A DNA stretch of 37,735 nucleotides from Chloroflexota bacterium (GCA_016199265.1 JACQGX010000415.1:1-37735); one strand, 5' to 3'. Counted from the stretch's first letter, positions 7,226 through 15,428 are shown. Notes: generated from the letters alone by a model not told the origin. Made by a program: numbers and translations.

Positions 7226-8268
7226 CGATCATCTCCTTCCAGCCCACTTGGCAGCCATTCGTAGTGCGGCTCGAGTCGAATCTGCTGCGGCGCGGCTTCG
7301 CCCTCCCGGGCGAGGGCTTGCGCCAGGAGCGCCAGCGCGCGCCGCCCCAACTCCTGGCCGGGCTGGATCGCCGCCGGCCAGGGGGCGCCGATCACCCGCA
7401 GGGCCTCGTAATCCTCCAGGCAAGAGAGGGAGAGATTGACCGTGTCGAAGCCGGCGAAGCGCACGTCCCGCGGCACCTGGATGCCCCGCGCCGCCAGCGC
7501 GCTGAGGGAAGGCTGCATGTAGGCGTAGCTGGCCCAAAAGACGCCATTCACCCGCGGGCGGCGGTCCAGCAGCCGCCCGACCGTCTCGACCTGCGACCCC
7601 GGGGAGGTGACGCAGAGGTCGTCGTCGTGTGGCAGCCCCGTCTCGGCCACCGCGCGCCGGTACCCCGCCACGCGCTCGACCAGCGCCGTATTGCCGCCCC
7701 GCCCGGCGACACAACCGACGACGCTGGCACCCTGCACGATCAGGGCGCGCGTGAGCCGGTACGCTGCGGTCTCGTTCTCGGTGCCGACGTAGTCGCCCTC
7801 GTAGTCCGGGATGTAGCGATCGACGAAGACGAACGGCACCCCGCGCGCTTTGAGGTCGTCGTAGACGCGCTGGTTGCGGTTCGAGCGGGCCGGCACCACC
7901 ACCAGCCCGTCCACCTGGCCGCGCAGCGCCAGCTGGAGGTGCCGCGCCTCCAACGCGCCGTCGTCGCCGTGCGTGGCCAGCACGGTGGTCAGCCCGTGCT
8001 CGAGGGCGGCCGCCTCGACGCCTTTGACGACGTCGGCAAAGAACAGGGAGAGGTCGTAGGTGATGATGCCGATGGTCTCGGTGCGCCGGCGGCGGAGGGA
8101 CCGCGCCGGGGACCACGGGGCATAGCCCAGTTCGCGGACCACTCGCCGCACCCGTTCGGCCGTTACCTCTGGGATGCCGGAGCCCGGCATGGCCGTGAGG
8201 ACTTTGGAGACCGTGGCTGGAGAGGTCCCGGCACGGGCGGCCACATCGTGGATGGAGACGCGCTTCAT
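7222..8268 (-). CDS. LacI-family transcriptional repressor
   Basis: This 348-residue DNA-binding repressor has an N-terminal LacI helix-turn-helix (VSIHDVAARAGTSPATVSKVL), a hinge helix around residues 50-60 (PARSLRRRRTETIGII) and a periplasmic-binding-protein-like effector domain ending in the LEPHYEWLPSG region. It probably senses the sugar handled by the adjacent dehydrogenases. The start at 8268 follows a weak ribosome site. A 16-bp near-palindrome typical of LacI operators lies 10 bases upstream, downstream of a TATACT promoter element, so autoregulation is expected. A second copy of the operator precedes the solute-binding protein gene at 5445. It heads the operon LacI - zinc dehydrogenase - AKR chimera. 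Confidence 0.93.
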   Translation of the reverse strand: MKRVSIHDVAARAGTSPATVSKVLTAMPGSGIPEVTAERVRRVVRELGYAPWSPARSLRRRRTETIGIITYDLSLFFADVVKGVEAAALEHGLTTVLATHGDDGALEARHLQLALRGQVDGLVVVPARSNRNQRVYDDLKARGVPFVFVDRYIPDYEGDYVGTENETAAYRLTRALIVQGASVVGCVAGRGGNTALVERVAGYRRAVAETGLPHDDDLCVTSPGSQVETVGRLLDRRPRVNGVFWASYAYMQPSLSALAARGIQVPRDVRFAGFDTVNLSLSCLEDYEALRVIGAPWPAAIQPGQELGRRALALLAQALAREGEAAPQQIRLEPHYEWLPSGLEGDDR

Positions 8269-8277
8269 CTTGTCTCT

Positions 8278-8293
8278 ACGAAATCGTTTTCGT
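8278..8293. promoter_or_regulatory. LacI-type operator (autoregulatory)
   Basis: ACGAAATCGTTTTCGT reads the same on both strands at 14 of 16 positions, with a central CG as in LacI/GalR family sites. It sits between the TATACT element and the repressor start codon, a position where bound protein would block transcription. A 15/16 copy is at 5477-5492. Confidence 0.75.
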
Positions 8294-8307
8294 TCTGGGC
8301 ACGCCTT

Positions 8308-8313
8308 AGTATA
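8308..8313 (-). promoter_or_regulatory. Extended -10 promoter element of the LacI operon
   Basis: On the minus strand TGC-TATACT forms an extended -10 box; the -35 region is poor. Transcription would start near 8301, 30-35 bases before the LacI start and just before the operator. Confidence 0.45.
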
Positions 8314-8334
8314 GCACGTTGGAACATGCAGACA

Positions 8335-8351
8335 TCAGGGAAAAACCCTGA
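8335..8351. other. Short hairpin with A5/T5 loop
   Basis: TCAGGG-AAAAA-CCCTGA is a perfect 6-bp inverted repeat with a 5-base loop, between the LacI promoter and the deacetylase-like remnant. The run of T (minus strand) is in the loop and not after the stem, so it is not a classical terminator. Its role is unknown. Confidence 0.3.
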
Positions 8352-8414
8352 GAAGCCATGGCAACCGAGATACCCTCGATGCCGAGGCTGCTCTCCTCTC
8401 CGTCGGCAGTCGGC

Positions 8415-8744
8415 TCACCAGTCGCGCCGCTCCAGGATGCAGTCCAGCCCGGCCGCCGCCGGCGCCCATCGCACCGCCGCCAAGCGGACGGCGTGGCGCG
8501 CCACGACGAACGCGGCCCATTCGTCGGTGTTGGGCATCGCCACGCCGCGGTCGCGGCAGTGGCGGAGGGTGGCCTCCAACCACGGCACGGTGTAGGTGTT
8601 GTTCACCGGCGGCTGGCGGCTGTAGACGGGATGAAAGTAGATCTGCACCACCGAGTGATACTCAGCTACGCTCTCGTCGATGAGCCGGCGCGACAGCGCC
8701 GTCACCCCCTCGATGTCGAGCGGCGGTAGGAAGCTCTGTAGCGG
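8415..8744 (-). pseudogene. C-terminal remnant, probably of a polysaccharide deacetylase-like protein
   Basis: The minus-strand frame is open from just after a TGA (8745-8747) to the stop at 8415, about 109 codons. The peptide begins PLQSFLPPLDIEG and contains VVQIYFHPVY, VPWLEATLRHCRDRGV and NTDEWAAFV. These recall the end of NodB-like/polysaccharide deacetylase-type proteins, where a final strand with F-H-P and a helix before a W-rich segment are common. The catalytic N-terminal part is absent. A GTG at 8705 could start translation without a good ribosome site, so a small expressed protein is possible but unlikely. It lies directly after the truncated DegT gene, so another deletion join is inferred at 8745-8766. 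The family assignment is tentative; that it is truncated is better supported. Confidence 0.5.
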
Positions 8745-8766
8745 TCAAGCGGGGATTGCCACCTGA

Positions 8767-9420
8767 TTACGGCACCCCCGCCGCGTGCGCCTTGATCTTG
8801 AGGATAGCCTCCGCCACGTCGTCCATATCGTCCGCTTTGCCGAGGAAGACGCTCTGGCTCAGCCAGACCGTCTCTTCCCGGCATATCCGCTCCGCCACGG
8901 GGCAGCGCACGCCGCGGAAGTCGATCGCCCGGCCGTAGGCGTGGCTGAAAGCGGCGTACGCTTTCTCTCCCAGGGCCTGCGCCGGGTGGCGGAACAGGGG
9001 GTGCTCGGGCAACGCGCGCGTGTAGCCGGGGCTGGTGGGGATTCCCTCCGCCCGCAGCGCCTGGAGGAAGCGTGCCCGCGGCAGGCGGGCGAAGCCTGCA
9101 CCCATGTAACGAAAGATATAGAGGTGATAGGAGTTGCGCGTCACGAACCGCTCCGCCCGCAGGGTGCGGATGCCCTCGATTTGATTCAGCCGCTGCGTCA
9201 GGTAGGCGGCGTTGGCCGCCCGGCGCTGCGTTTGCGCTTCCAGGCGCCCCAACCCGGCCAGCAGCAGCGCGGCCTGGAATTCGCTGAGGCGGTAGTTCCA
9301 GGACACGACCGAAAACCCCTCGCCGATGGCTTCGCGCCCGATGCCGATCAGGCTCCCCTCGCCGATGGTGACTCCCTGCCGTGCCTGGGCAATTGGCCAG
9401 CCGGCCGCGCGGCACTGGGC
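8767..9420 (-). pseudogene. C-terminal half of a DegT/DnrJ/EryC1-family sugar aminotransferase
   Basis: About 210 codons match the second half of DegT/DnrJ/EryC1/StrS aminotransferases: GVTIGEGSLIG (after the missing lysine loop), SWNYRLSEFQAALLLAGLGRLEAQTQRR (the very conserved N-Y-R-M/L-x-E-x-Q-A-A segment), a C-terminal domain, and ALRAEGIPTSPGYTR. The first half, with the cofactor-binding aspartate and the aldimine lysine, is missing. Upstream, the DNA runs straight into the end of the Gfo/Idh/MocA gene in another frame, so no proper start exists. Intact members have about 380-400 residues and make or remove amino groups on sugars. This copy should be inactive. The stop is TAA at 8767-8769. 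Confidence 0.8.
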
Positions 9421-10547
9421 CGGAAGTCGGGCACCGGCAGCAGCCTGCTGCCCTGGGCGATCGACTCCGCGGCCAGAATGGCGGGCGCGGCGGTGTCCAT
9501 CGCCTGGTAGACGTCGAACACCAGCGGGCGCTGTCCCAGGACCGCGTCGCGGAAGGCCGCCTGCACGTAGTAGTCGGCATCGCCGTGCCCGCTGCCCCGC
9601 GCCTCCGGCGGCGCATCCGTCCGTTCGTACCGCCAGTCGACGTCTGCCAGATCGTGCATCTGCGCGTCCGCCAGCCACAGCTTCGGCAGGTCCCGCGCCG
9701 CCCGCTTCCACTCGACGCGGCCGCGGGTGCCCACCACCTGGTACCAGTGGTAGTTCTGGTGCGGGTGGGGCTGCGCCGAGCTCTTCGCCAGGCGCAGGAT
9801 GGCGTCCTTCTCCGTCTTCATCAGCGCCACCTGCATGTCCGGTTGGGCCAGCTCGGGATGCGCGTAGCTGGGCGAGCGCGTGCTCATGGCGACGACTTCC
9901 ACCACGCGGTCGTTCAATACGTACAGCATAGGGCTGAGCTCGTGCGGCAGGTAGTGGATCGGCGGCATGAAGTACGGCCAGGTGGGTTTGGCCTCGGGAT
10001 GCGCCGCCACCTCGTGCGGGGCGAAGAAGCGCCCGGTCTGCGGGTCCTGGAAACTGTGGTTCGGGTAGTAGTGGAAGTACTGGCCCTCGCACAGCGTGAC
10101 GTGCCCCAGACGCCCCTCGGCCACGAGCTGCCGCCACGCCTCGACGAAGCCCCAGTAGCGGGTCTGCTCGGCGAGCTGGTAGACCCGCCCGGTGCGCTCG
10201 ACCGCAGTGACGATCCGCCAGCAATCCTCGATCGTGTGCGCCGCCGGCACCTCGGCGTTGACGTGCTTGCCCGCCTCCAGCGCCTGGGCCGCCAGGGCGC
10301 CCTGCTCGCGGCAGCGCACCGTCAGGGCCACCGCGTCCACGTTCGGGTCGGCCAGCACGTCCTCGTACCGGCGGTAAACCCTGACCTCCTCCAGATGGTG
10401 CAGCCGCACCACTGCCCGCTCGTGCAGCGCGACAATGGGATCACAGATGGCGGTGAGGCGGTACCCCGCCATCCGCTGGAGGAGGGTGAACCAGGTGCCG
10501 GTGCCGCGGCTGCCCAGGCCCACCACGGCCATGCGAATCTCGTCCAT
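9348..10547 (-). CDS. Gfo/Idh/MocA-family NAD(P)-dependent dehydrogenase with a foreign C-terminal tail
   Basis: This 399-codon oxidoreductase starts with a Rossmann fold (MAVVGLGSRGTGTWFTLLQ), continues through DPNVDAVALTVRCREQG and AGKHVNAEVPAAHTIED (the E-K/V-P motif of the family is EVP here) and has the alpha/beta substrate domain with HYYPNHSFQD and HYLPHELSPMLYVL. Such enzymes oxidise or isomerise cyclic sugars and inositols. The native protein should end near SRLLPVPDFR (about 9420); the last 23 residues come from DegT-gene DNA read in another frame, the mark of a join at 9385-9420. The body looks complete and may be active. The ATG at 10547 follows GGTGGAG and overlaps a preceding stop as TGATG. 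Long upstream extension of the frame was rejected. Confidence 0.88.
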   Translation of the reverse strand: MDEIRMAVVGLGSRGTGTWFTLLQRMAGYRLTAICDPIVALHERAVVRLHHLEEVRVYRRYEDVLADPNVDAVALTVRCREQGALAAQALEAGKHVNAEVPAAHTIEDCWRIVTAVERTGRVYQLAEQTRYWGFVEAWRQLVAEGRLGHVTLCEGQYFHYYPNHSFQDPQTGRFFAPHEVAAHPEAKPTWPYFMPPIHYLPHELSPMLYVLNDRVVEVVAMSTRSPSYAHPELAQPDMQVALMKTEKDAILRLAKSSAQPHPHQNYHWYQVVGTRGRVEWKRAARDLPKLWLADAQMHDLADVDWRYERTDAPPEARGSGHGDADYYVQAAFRDAVLGQRPLVFDVYQAMDTAAPAILAAESIAQGSRLLPVPDFRPSAARPAGQLPRHGRESPSARGA

Positions 10548-10680
10548 CACCCGCACTCCACCGTTACCTGGTGTTCCTGGACGGTGCACGCGTCCACGGG
10601 CACGGGCACCAGCGCATAGGACCATCCGAACGCTTCCTGGCAGGCCGCGGCCGCCGGCCAGCCGTCCACCGTACTGTTGG
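10547..10680 (-). pseudogene. C-terminal stub of an unidentified protein upstream of the MocA gene
   Basis: The minus strand before the dehydrogenase start reads as an open frame with protein-like composition (TVDGWPAAAACQEAFG, then WSYALVPVPVDACTVQEHQ) that ends in a TGA overlapping the next ATG as TGATG, a typical operon junction. About 45 codons remain; beyond 10680 the DNA turns into a repetitive spacer (three variants of GTTGGTT on the plus strand) leading to the solute-binding protein stub. I do not recognise the family. It may be the tail of a gene whose front was lost, or chance. Confidence 0.35.
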
Positions 10681-10711
10681 ACGTTGGTTGTTGGGTGTTG
10701 GTCGTGGAGGG

Positions 10712-10850
10712 TTACTTCGCGCCCAGATTGTCGTCGACGTACTTGGTCACCCACGTGGCGTACTCTTTGACCCCCAACTTGTCGGCCAGGAACTCCTGGT
10801 TGTACCGCTCGTCGATGGCCTTACCAACCTGGGCAAAGGGCGAACCCCTG
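10712..10850 (-). pseudogene. C-terminal stub of a second ABC solute-binding protein
   Basis: On the minus strand 46 codons encode a tail typical of family 1 solute-binding proteins: PFAQVGKAIDERYNQEF, then GVKEYATWVTKYVDDNLGAK and a TAA at 10712-10714. A TGA in the same frame at 10856-10858 and the stop of the amidohydrolase gene at 10851 show that nothing upstream belongs to it. The front nine tenths of the gene are gone and the break falls exactly at the amidohydrolase stop. This is the second residual binding protein in the window. Confidence 0.65.
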
Positions 10851-11702
10851 TTAGTTCAATCCCAGCAGCCGGCGGGCGTTCCCGCCGGTGGCGTCGTCGA
10901 ACGTCTCCTGATCGGCGCACAGCTCGCGCAGGACGGGAAGGCTGCGCGCCGCGAAGCACTCACGCTGCCCCTGTTCGCCCCAGTCGCCGCGGCCATCGCG
11001 GCAGGGGCAATCGGTCGCCCAGAGCAGCTTCTTACGGTGGCGATTGACGAACTCCCGTGCGAACTCAGGATCGCGCGTCAGCGCGCCGAGCCCCGAGCCG
11101 GCCGAGAGATCGGCGTAGAGATGGGGATACTCCGACAGCCAGCGATCGGTCAAGCCGCCGCGGACGACCGGGCCCTTCGGATAGTTGGTGAAGCCGGCAT
11201 CGCCGGGCTGCGGCACCGCCGCGCTGACGTTAGCCCACCACGCCTGGGCGTGCCCGATGAACGTCGTCTCCGGGTGGTCCCGCAGCACCTGCTCGAAGCC
11301 GGCAAAGTTGTGGTTGTAGTTCAGGTACTCGAAGTGCAGCAGCACCGGCAGGCTCAGCTCGCCGCAGAGCCGGTAGACGGCTTTGGCCTCGGGCAAGTCG
11401 CACGGGAGGCGCAGCTTGTGTTCGCCGTAGCCGCGCGCACCGGCGGCGTGGAACCGGCGGATCTGGTCCAACGCGTCGGGGTGCCGCGGGTCGACGTGGC
11501 AGAATGCGATCATCCGGTCCGGGTACGTTCGCGCCGCCTCGAGCGCTGCCTCGGTGGGCATGTGCCCGCCTTCCTCCGAGAGCGACCGGTCGATGGGTAG
11601 CACGACCGCCTGCTTGACGCCGTGCGCCTCCTGGTGCGCCAGCAAGTGCTCGAGCGTGCGCCCTCGACTGCCGATGTGCTGGTGGAAATCGATCATCGCC
11701 AT
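10851..11702 (-). CDS. Amidohydrolase 2-family metal-dependent hydrolase
   Basis: This 283-residue TIM-barrel hydrolase has the N-terminal metal-binding HxH (MIDFHQHIG), a central HFEYLNYNHNF strand, TFIGHAQAWW with a conserved histidine, HLYADLSAGSG, and LLWATDCPCRDG with the aspartate that usually closes the metal site. Members of this family hydrolyse or decarboxylate lactones, amides and aromatic acids; the substrate here is unknown. ATG 11702 has a strong GGAGGTGAG four bases upstream; ATG 11696 is an alternative with better spacing. The frame upstream to 11831 lacks family similarity. It follows the UgpB-like gene by 154 bases, where permease genes would be expected, and its stop abuts a binding-protein stub. 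Confidence 0.85.
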   Translation of the reverse strand: MAMIDFHQHIGSRGRTLEHLLAHQEAHGVKQAVVLPIDRSLSEEGGHMPTEAALEAARTYPDRMIAFCHVDPRHPDALDQIRRFHAAGARGYGEHKLRLPCDLPEAKAVYRLCGELSLPVLLHFEYLNYNHNFAGFEQVLRDHPETTFIGHAQAWWANVSAAVPQPGDAGFTNYPKGPVVRGGLTDRWLSEYPHLYADLSAGSGLGALTRDPEFAREFVNRHRKKLLWATDCPCRDGRGDWGEQGQRECFAARSLPVLRELCADQETFDDATGGNARRLLGLN

Positions 11703-11856
11703 CTCACCTCCGTAGCCAGCCTCTCGCCGCATCATGCTAGCACACCCCACATCACCCGACCACCGGCGTGCGCGGCGAAGGGCATCCCCGGCCAGGTCCG
11801 CGTGCGCCACGTCCGTACCCGCCGGTGCCACAATGGAGCCCGGTTGGCCGCGGGCG

Positions 11857-13254
11857 TTACTTGCGGGCTTCCTGGGCGAGGCTGGTGAGCTTGCGCTGCA
11901 GCTCGTCCATGACGGTCTTTACATTCTTGCCCTCCATCGCCACCTCTCGGATGGCCCCCTCGATGGCCGCCGGCGCACCCGGGACTTCGGCGATCGAGTC
12001 CTGCGTGCGGACGAACTGCATCTGGTCGAAGGTCACCTTCGCGTTGGGATGCTCCTTGAGGTACTGCTGGAACTCGGCGTTCTTCTCGGCGTCGGTGCGC
12101 ACCACCATGTACCCCGTCATCTTGGAGAAGTACACTGTGTTGGGCGTGCTGGTGACGAACTTCATGAATTCCCAGCCGGCCTCTTTCTTCTCTACGGGAA
12201 TGCTGTTGATGATGGTCAGACCGGAGCCGCCGCCCGGCACGGCGCGCTGCTTCTGCTGCGGCATGAAGGCAGCGCCGACGCGGGCCGAGGTGCGCTCCTC
12301 GACCTGCGTCAGGACGGCGGTGGACTCCACCAGGAACGACAACTGCCCCTGCTGGAAGGCGGTACTGGATGGCCCAACCGTTCGGTACGCCCGCGCGACG
12401 CGGTGGCGCTGCACCAGGTCGGCGAAGAATTGCATCGCCTGCACCGTCTCCGGCTGGGTCACCGTCGGCGTGAACTTGTCGTCCGAGAGCTTGCCGCCGA
12501 AGGCCCAGACGGCCGACTGGAAGGGCCACCAGTAGCCGGCGACGGGCAACGCCACCTTAGAACCGTCGGCGCTGTCCGGCTGCATCACGGCGGCGCGCGT
12601 CAGCTTCTGCGCCACGTCGACCACCTGATCCCAGGTGTTTGGCGCCGCCTCCGGCAGCCCCGCGGCGCGCAAGTGGTCCTTGTTGAAGTAGAGCACCGGC
12701 GTGCTGCGCGCCAGCGGGATCTGGTAGAGCTTGCCGTTGATCGTGCCGTTTTTGATGAAACCGGGGGCGTACGTCTCGAACTTGGCGCTCTTGTCCACTT
12801 TCGCGAACTCGTCGAGCGGGTGGAGCGCGCCCATACGGGCGAAACCGGGCATGTGCGTGTCCACCGTCAGCAGCATCACGTCGGGCGGCGTGTCGGCGGC
12901 CAGCACCGCGGTCAGCTTTTCCGCCGCCTGGGCGTAGACGCCCACGTGTTCGAGCGTGACCTTCACGTCCGAGCGCGACGCATTGAAGTCGTCGGTGAGC
13001 TTGACCTGGGCCTCGTGCCGTGGCCCCTCCAGCGATTTCCAGTAGGTTAGTTGCACCGGCTGCTTGAAGGTGAAGCCGTTCGGGCCAAGCCGGGCGGACG
13101 CCTCCCCGGCGCTGCCATCTGGCGTGCCCGGTTCCCCGCAGGCCGCCAGCACTACGGCGGCGGTGCCGGCGAGCACCACCTGGCGCCGTGTTGTGCCAAG
13201 GGTCGTGCCGGCGGTCGTGCCGGCGCGTGCTGGTACCTGTGCTGTGCTGTTCAT
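11857..13254 (-). CDS. ABC solute-binding lipoprotein, UgpB-like (glycerol-3-phosphate/glycerophosphodiester type)
   Basis: This 465-residue exported binding protein has a twin-arginine-like motif and lipobox in one signal peptide (GTTRRQVVLAG, then VVLAACG), so it is probably a Tat-exported lipoprotein. The mature part has the order seen in UgpB-type proteins: QLTYWKSLEGPR, DFNASRSDVKV, NGKLYQIPLARSTPVLYFNKD (cf. N-S-T-P-V-L-Y-Y-N-K-D in UgpB), TAFQQGQLSFLVEST, and the C-terminal MTGYMVV segment (UgpB has T-G-Y-L-P-I). Glycerophosphodiesterase, GlpD and glycerol-1-phosphate dehydrogenase genes nearby support a glycerophosphate ligand, though UgpB-like proteins also bind maltose-type sugars. 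The start at 13254 is the first with a signal peptide and an AAGGA site. UgpA/UgpE-type permeases and an ATPase are missing. It is transcribed after RpiB, 68 bases apart. Confidence 0.85.
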   Translation of the reverse strand: MNSTAQVPARAGTTAGTTLGTTRRQVVLAGTAAVVLAACGEPGTPDGSAGEASARLGPNGFTFKQPVQLTYWKSLEGPRHEAQVKLTDDFNASRSDVKVTLEHVGVYAQAAEKLTAVLAADTPPDVMLLTVDTHMPGFARMGALHPLDEFAKVDKSAKFETYAPGFIKNGTINGKLYQIPLARSTPVLYFNKDHLRAAGLPEAAPNTWDQVVDVAQKLTRAAVMQPDSADGSKVALPVAGYWWPFQSAVWAFGGKLSDDKFTPTVTQPETVQAMQFFADLVQRHRVARAYRTVGPSSTAFQQGQLSFLVESTAVLTQVEERTSARVGAAFMPQQKQRAVPGGGSGLTIINSIPVEKKEAGWEFMKFVTSTPNTVYFSKMTGYMVVRTDAEKNAEFQQYLKEHPNAKVTFDQMQFVRTQDSIAEVPGAPAAIEGAIREVAMEGKNVKTVMDELQRKLTSLAQEARK

Positions 13255-13322
13255 TGGCGACTCTGTTCCTTTCTCTTGGTGGCGTATCGAAGTCCGTGCC
13301 GTGGGTGCCATCATGCCTTCAA

Positions 13323-13811
13323 TCATGCTCTCGACGCCCCGGCAAGTTCACGGTACCTACGGTCAATGGTGATGATCTTGCGTACCTTGCGGTAGCTGGG
13401 CGACGCCTCGCCGCCGAACTCGGCGTCGAGCCAGACCCGCACGATGCTCTTGGCCAGCTCGGGCCCGACCACGCGGGCGCCAAGCGCGAGGATCTGCGCG
13501 TCGTTGCTCTTACGCGCCCGCTCCGCGGAGTAGGTGTCGTGGGCCTGTGCCGCCCGCACGCCGGGAACCTTGTTCGCCGTGATCGCCATGCCGATCCCCG
13601 TGCCGCAGACGAGCACCGCGCGTGCGTGCCGGCCGGCGGCGATGGCCAGGGCCACCTGCTCGGCGACGTCGGGATAGTCCACCGCGCAGTCCACGGCGCC
13701 GGCCGAGAAGCAGCCGTAATCGTCGACCTGGTGGCCGAGCTCGACGAGAAATGCTCGGAGCACCTCCTTGAGGTGGAACCCGGCTTCGTCGGATCCGATA
13801 GCAATCGACAT
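13323..13811 (-). CDS. rpiB: RpiB/LacAB-family sugar phosphate isomerase
   Basis: This 162-residue isomerase interconverts aldose and ketose phosphates (ribose-5-P/ribulose-5-P in RpiB; erythrulose-4-P/erythrose-4-P in EryI/DerI enzymes). Family marks are IGSDEAGFHLK with the first active-site aspartate, the catalytic cysteine C69 in VLVCGTGIGMAI, NKVPGVRAA, HDTYSAERARKSNDAQ and the late RVWLDAEFGG. Length is normal. The ATG at 13811 has GGAG seven bases upstream and lies 15 bases after the FGGY kinase stop, so the two are one transcript. Pairing with a pentulose/tetrulose-type kinase, a GlpD-type dehydrogenase and a SorC regulator resembles ery (erythritol) operons. The symbol is by family; the substrate may be a tetrulose phosphate. 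Confidence 0.9.
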   Translation of the reverse strand: MSIAIGSDEAGFHLKEVLRAFLVELGHQVDDYGCFSAGAVDCAVDYPDVAEQVALAIAAGRHARAVLVCGTGIGMAITANKVPGVRAAQAHDTYSAERARKSNDAQILALGARVVGPELAKSIVRVWLDAEFGGEASPSYRKVRKIITIDRRYRELAGASRA

Positions 13812-13826
13812 GGTAGCTCTCCTACA

Positions 13827-15428
13827 TTAGCGTGCCGCCGGCTGCCGAACGTGTTCGGCAGCCCCTTCAGCGTGCGCGGCGGCGACAGAGGCGGCGGCCG
13901 CCTCGTGCATCAGGTCCTTCAGGCGGTGGTACGTCTGGACGTACTTCTGCACCCAGAAGGCATACCGCCGGTGCCGCTCTTCATCCGGTTCAAAGGACAC
14001 GCGCTGCCGCACCATGCGTGCCGCCGCCGCCTCGAGCGAACCGTACGCGCCCGCGCCGAGGGCCGCGACGATCGCCGCACCGAGCAAGGACGCTTCCGGT
14101 ACGTCCGTCGTGCGCAGCGGCAGGCCGCACACGTCGGCGTAGATCTGCATGAAGAGCCGGCTGCGCGTCGCACCACCGGCGGCCACGACCTCCGTTGGCC
14201 GGTAGCCGTGCCGGGCCAGCGTGTCCAGGATGTGCCGCGTGCCGTAGGCGATGCCTTCGAGCAGGGCGCGATAGACGTGCGCTCGCGTGCTGTGCAGCGA
14301 GAGTCCCCAGATGGCGCCACGCGCCAGGGAATCGGCGTACGGCGTGCGATTCCCCTGGAAGCAGTCCAACGCCACCAGCCCTTCCGCGCCCGGCGGCAGG
14401 CGGGCCGCCGCCTCGTCCAGCCGGCGATACACGCCGGCTGCCCCGTCGGCAGATTCGCGCTCCAGGTCGCCGGCAAACTGCCGCCGGAACCAGGCCAGAA
14501 CCGAGCCGGTCGAGACCTGCCCCGCCTCCACGAGATGCAGGCCGGGGATCACCGCGTCCGGAAAGCTCCCCATCACGCCCGGCACGTGCAGCTCCCGCTC
14601 GGCAAACCCGAGCAGCACGTTCGAGGAGCCGGTGATTAGCGCCAGCGCGCCGGGCCGGACGACGTTCACCCCGAGGACTCCCACCGGTGCGTCGCCGCCA
14701 CCGGCGACCACCAACGTACCGGCGCGCAGCCCGGTGTGCTCCGCCGCCTCCGACGTCAGCACCCCTACCGGCGCGCCAAGCGGCAGCACGTCCGCCGGTA
14801 CCTTCTCCTGTAGGTCGGCGAGTCCGATCGCCGCGTAGAAGTCGGCCGGCCAGCCGGCGCCATCCGCACCATAGTACCAGCGCTGCGTGGCGGTGCAGAC
14901 GTTGAGCGCCAGGCGGCCGGTCAGACGGAACGCGAGCCAGTCCGTGTACTCCACGAGCCACCGCGCTTGCCGGAACACCTCCGGTCGCTGCTCTTTGAGC
15001 CACAGCGCCTTGGGGGGCATCCATTCGGCGCTGGTGCCGGCCAGCGAGTAGCGCAGCGCCGGATGGCCCGTCGCCGAGATCCGCCGCGCCTGGTCGGCCG
15101 CGCGCACGTCCATCCAGAGCAGCGCGCGCGACAGCGGCCGTCCCCGCTCGTCGAGCGGCAGCAGCGTGCAGGTCGTCGCATCCGCGCAGATCGCCGCCAC
15201 TTGGCCGGCCGAAACGCCCGCACTGGCCAAGCTCTGGTGGCAGGCGGCACCGAGCGCCTGCCACCAGTCGTCGGGGGACTGCTCCGCCCAGCCCGGCTGC
15301 GGGAAGGCCGTCGGGTACGCCGCGGTGCCGTACCCGAGCACGTTGCCCTCCAGGTCGAAAATGCCCGCTTTCAGCGCTTCGGTCCCGCCGTCGATGGCCA
15401 GCACGTACGGCCGCTGTTCTATGCACAT
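13827..15428 (-). CDS. FGGY-family carbohydrate kinase
   Basis: This 533-residue sugar kinase phosphorylates a pentulose, polyol or tetritol with ATP. Visible are phosphate-binding loop 1 (LAIDGGTEALKAGIFD), the W-x-D substrate strand (ALLWMDVRAADQA), the catalytic aspartate in AGGGDAPVGVLG, phosphate loop 2 (ITGSSNVLLG) and the adenosine motif (VAAGGATRSRLFMQ). ATG 15428 was preferred; an in-frame GTG lies at 15440. Neither has a ribosome site, and a promoter ends about 15 bases upstream, so translation may be leaderless. A 16-bp palindrome overlaps the start and is shared with other promoters of this island, indicating SorC control. It heads the operon kinase - RpiB - UgpB-like protein - amidohydrolase. 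The substrate is open: erythritol, ribulose or xylulose are all possible. Confidence 0.9.
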   Translation of the reverse strand: MCIEQRPYVLAIDGGTEALKAGIFDLEGNVLGYGTAAYPTAFPQPGWAEQSPDDWWQALGAACHQSLASAGVSAGQVAAICADATTCTLLPLDERGRPLSRALLWMDVRAADQARRISATGHPALRYSLAGTSAEWMPPKALWLKEQRPEVFRQARWLVEYTDWLAFRLTGRLALNVCTATQRWYYGADGAGWPADFYAAIGLADLQEKVPADVLPLGAPVGVLTSEAAEHTGLRAGTLVVAGGGDAPVGVLGVNVVRPGALALITGSSNVLLGFAERELHVPGVMGSFPDAVIPGLHLVEAGQVSTGSVLAWFRRQFAGDLERESADGAAGVYRRLDEAAARLPPGAEGLVALDCFQGNRTPYADSLARGAIWGLSLHSTRAHVYRALLEGIAYGTRHILDTLARHGYRPTEVVAAGGATRSRLFMQIYADVCGLPLRTTDVPEASLLGAAIVAALGAGAYGSLEAAAARMVRQRVSFEPDEERHRRYAFWVQKYVQTYHRLKDLMHEAAAASVAAAHAEGAAEHVRQPAAR

